Below, in pieces: positions 62,230 to 64,000 of a stretch of DNA of 64,000 bases (positions are counted from its first letter, which is position 1; each line of letters starts with the position of its first letter). Location: assembly GCA_963834945.1 (NCBI GenBank), contig CAWIDT010000011.1, positions 186,001 to 250,000 on the forward strand. The letters run 5' to 3'. A program made the position numbers and the translations under genes. The notes below the pieces were generated by a model, which was given only the letters and a program-made list of their open reading frames with translations, searched no databases and was not told the origin of the DNA. Origin of the DNA: R-RK-3 sp963834945 (lineage in GTDB: Bacteria > Pseudomonadota > Alphaproteobacteria > Rhizobiales > Rhodomicrobiaceae).

Positions 62230-62328
62230 TTACTTCTTGCCGCCCTTCTTGGCGCCGCCAGCCGGCTTCTCAGCCGTCTTGGTCGAAGCGGGGGCAGCTT
62301 TCGGCTTGCTTTCTGTCTTCTTTTTCAT
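62230..62328 (-). CDS. 32-residue Lys-rich microprotein
   Basis: An ATG at 62328 opens a frame of 32 codons to a TAA at 62230. Composition: 11 Lys, 6 Ala, 4 Gly, 3 Pro; it starts MKKKTESKPKAAPAS and ends GAKKGGKK. A purine-rich AAAGGTAGAAAG precedes it. Such short basic Ala/Pro/Lys peptides resemble histone H1-like tails. It is transcribed in the same direction as, and upstream of, the acidic-tailed secreted protein. Too short for confident annotation, but codon use and the clean stop suggest it is real. Confidence 0.5.
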   Translation of the reverse strand: MKKKTESKPKAAPASTKTAEKPAGGAKKGGKK

Positions 62329-62464
62329 TGCTTTCTACCTTTGGGCAATGCGGATCTAGTCCGCAGGTTTGCAATCTGCGGTGCGATATGTCATTAGGCA
62401 AATGAATTTTTTCTCTGTTTAATATCGAAAAAATCGATGCGTGGCTGGAAAAGACGCGACTATT

Positions 62465-63310
62465 ATGGATATTACACTCGCCCGAACTTTTCTGACCGTT
62501 GCCGAGACAGGCTCATTCGTCGAGGCTGGACAACGACTCCACGTCACTCAGTCGACAATCAGCTCACGGATCAAGGCACTCGAAGACCTGCTTGGGCGGT
62601 CGCTTCTGGACCGGTCCAAATCGGGTGCGACACTCACGCCGGCTGGTCAACAATTCCACAAGCATGCGCTCGCTTTGGTGCGAGTATGGGAGCATGCGCG
62701 GCTGGAGATCGGCTTATCGGAGGCGCATCGCGACCATTTGTCGGTCGGAGGCCAACTGAGTCTGTGGGACGGCTTCCTGATGCGATGGCTCGCCTGGATG
62801 CGCGGCAACATCCCCGACATCGCCATCACCGCGACCACCGGCTCCTCGATCGGGCTGATGGACCGGCTGATCGAGGGCACGCTGGACCTCGCCATCATGT
62901 ACCGGCCGACGAATCGCCCCGGCCTGATCATCGAGCATCTGTTCGACGAGGAACTCGCCCTGGTGTCCGGAGGCGGCGAGCGAAAACAGCCGATGGCCCA
63001 CTATGTCTTCATCAATTGGGGCCCGGAATTCCAGGCGGATCATGCACTTGCGTTCCCCAATCTGCGCCTGCCGGGGCTGTCGCTCGATCTCGGGGCGATG
63101 GGGGCCGACTATCTGCTGAATGCGCGCAGCGCCGGCTATGTCCCGATCCGCGCGGCGCAGCCCTATATCGATTCGGGCGAATTGGCGCTGATCAAGCGCT
63201 CACCGCGATTTGTCTACCCGGCCTATGCGGTCTATCCGGAAGACCGCGACGAGGAGGCCTATGAACCCATTCTCGACAGCCTCAAGCAGATCGCTTCGGC
63301 GCTGACGTGA
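62465..63310 (+). CDS. LysR-family transcriptional regulator
   Basis: 281 residues from ATG 62465 (MDITLARTFLTV); an ATG eight codons upstream is less likely. N-terminal winged helix GSFVEAGQRLHVTQSTISSRIKALEDLLGR in register, then the periplasmic-binding-like effector domain (HLSVGGQLSLWDGFLMRWLAW; GTLDLAIMYRPTNRPGL). Effector unknown. It is convergent with the reductase gene (39-bp gap), so control of that gene is not implied. Confidence 0.9.
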   Translation: MDITLARTFLTVAETGSFVEAGQRLHVTQSTISSRIKALEDLLGRSLLDRSKSGATLTPAGQQFHKHALALVRVWEHARLEIGLSEAHRDHLSVGGQLSLWDGFLMRWLAWMRGNIPDIAITATTGSSIGLMDRLIEGTLDLAIMYRPTNRPGLIIEHLFDEELALVSGGGERKQPMAHYVFINWGPEFQADHALAFPNLRLPGLSLDLGAMGADYLLNARSAGYVPIRAAQPYIDSGELALIKRSPRFVYPAYAVYPEDRDEEAYEPILDSLKQIASALT

Positions 63311-63349
63311 GGCGGGCAGCGGAACGAATCAGGTCCAGCACCGAATCGC

Positions 63350-64000
63350 CTATCCGACTTCCAAAACGATTCGCCCGCGAATGCGTCCCGCCAGGATTTC
63401 CGGCGCCAGCGCCACGACATCGTGCAACGGGCGCGTTTCGGTTATCGCGTGCAGCTTGGCGAGATCGAGGTCTCGGGCGAGGCGCTCCCACGCCTCCTGG
63501 CGCTTCGGCTTCGGCGCCATCACCGAATCGATGCCAACCAGCGTGACGCCGCGCAGGATGAAGGGGGCGACGTTGGCATTTAAATCCATCCCCTGTGCCA
63601 GCCCGCAAGCGGCAACCGTGCCGCCATATTTGACCTGCGACAGCACATTGGCCAGCATGTCGCTGCCGGCGACGTCGATGGCGCCCGCCCATCGCTCCCT
63701 GGCAAGCGGACGCGGGTTTCCGCTCAGGTCCCCGCGCGGAATGATTTCGCTCGCGCCGAGCGATCGCAGATAGTCCGCCGTCTCCGGTCGCCCGGTCGAG
63801 GCCGAGACCTGATATCCGAGCCGCGCAAGCAGCGCCACGGCGACGCTGCCCACGCCACCGGCCGCGCCGGTTACCAGGACCGGACCGCTTTTCGGCGTTA
63901 CGTCGTGCTTTTCGAGCGCGATGACGCTGAGCATCGCGGTGTAGCCCGCGGTGCCAAGAGCCATGCAATCGGCTCGGCTGAGGCCGGCGGGGACAGGCAG
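63350..64000 (-). CDS. YhdH/AcuI-type quinone oxidoreductase (acrylyl-CoA reductase family), partial
   Basis: The window holds the C-terminal 216 residues; the frame runs open to the edge, so the N terminus is outside. The nucleotide-binding Rossmann motif is VLVTGAAGGVGSVAVALLARLGY, preceded by ALGTAGYTAMLSVIALE, the hallmark of the YhdH/AcuI group of medium-chain dehydrogenase/reductases. The end is ILAGRIRGRIVLEVG. These enzymes reduce acrylyl-CoA with NADPH, mainly in propionate-linked or DMSP pathways; the exact substrate is not provable here. Confidence 0.88.
   Translation of the reverse strand: MPVPAGLSRADCMALGTAGYTAMLSVIALEKHDVTPKSGPVLVTGAAGGVGSVAVALLARLGYQVSASTGRPETADYLRSLGASEIIPRGDLSGNPRPLARERWAGAIDVAGSDMLANVLSQVKYGGTVAACGLAQGMDLNANVAPFILRGVTLVGIDSVMAPKPKRQEAWERLARDLDLAKLHAITETRPLHDVVALAPEILAGRIRGRIVLEVG

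Overview
The window is about 64 kb of GC-rich DNA from the chromosome of an alphaproteobacterium. This rests on the dapF-mtaB-ftsY-yciB gene order, the GTGA/ATGA-coupled genes, a DksA lacking most zinc-finger cysteines, a candidate CtrA box, and the sequences of RpoB, RpoC and NadA. I cannot name the genus. I saw no transposase, integrase, phage gene, CRISPR array or rRNA; it reads as core genome with ordinary accessory genes.

Layout. 1-7.5 kb: the 3' end of a molybdenum hydroxylase, an RND efflux pump with its adaptor, a Do-type periplasmic protease, and a DUF1614 membrane protein whose 3' end is tandemly duplicated. 7.8-16.2 kb: ccmCDG (cytochrome c maturation), dapF, mtaB, ftsY, two yciB copies, a MarR regulator, and nadA behind a 19-bp palindrome. 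16.3-29.7 kb: a BON-like secreted protein, then the block secE-nusG-rplK-rplA-rplJ-rplL-rpoB-rpoC on the minus strand, with an L10 leader, intergenic stem-loops, a strong terminator after rpoC, and tRNA-Trp upstream. 30-37 kb: tRNA-Gly, a MerR/CDF metal-efflux pair with a MerR-type promoter, a secreted animal-type haem peroxidase, an SRAP protein and a class A PBP. 37-43.4 kb: a quaternary-amine demethylation operon (membrane Fe-S protein, EtfA, EtfB, Rieske oxygenase, reductase). 43.5-47.5 kb: a CDGSH protein and an MCE (Mla-type) lipid transporter. 47.5-64 kb: enolase-superfamily epimerase, MFS permease, threonine dehydratase-like enzyme, glycosyltransferase plus LpxH-like phosphatase, L,D-transpeptidase, YcjX/YcjF with a DPRY-repeat secreted protein, MoxR ATPase, an orphan flagellar-hook-like protein behind a CtrA-type box, dksA, galE, a secreted acidic-tailed protein, a 32-residue Lys-rich microprotein, LysR, and a YhdH/AcuI-type reductase cut by the window edge.

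Reading caution. Seventeen genes, including the essential rpoB, rpoC and ftsY, are broken by single-base frameshifts. Every one (25 seen, 1 inferred) is a one-base INSERTION, and removing it restores the family sequence; none is a deletion. This is the signature of uncorrected long-read insertion errors, not pseudogenes. I give each such gene its full restored span. I found no convincing wholly new system. The best leads are the CtrA-linked hook-like orphan, the nadA palindrome, the rpoB-rpoC stem-loop, the 84-bp tandem duplication and the YcjX/YcjF-DPRY operon.
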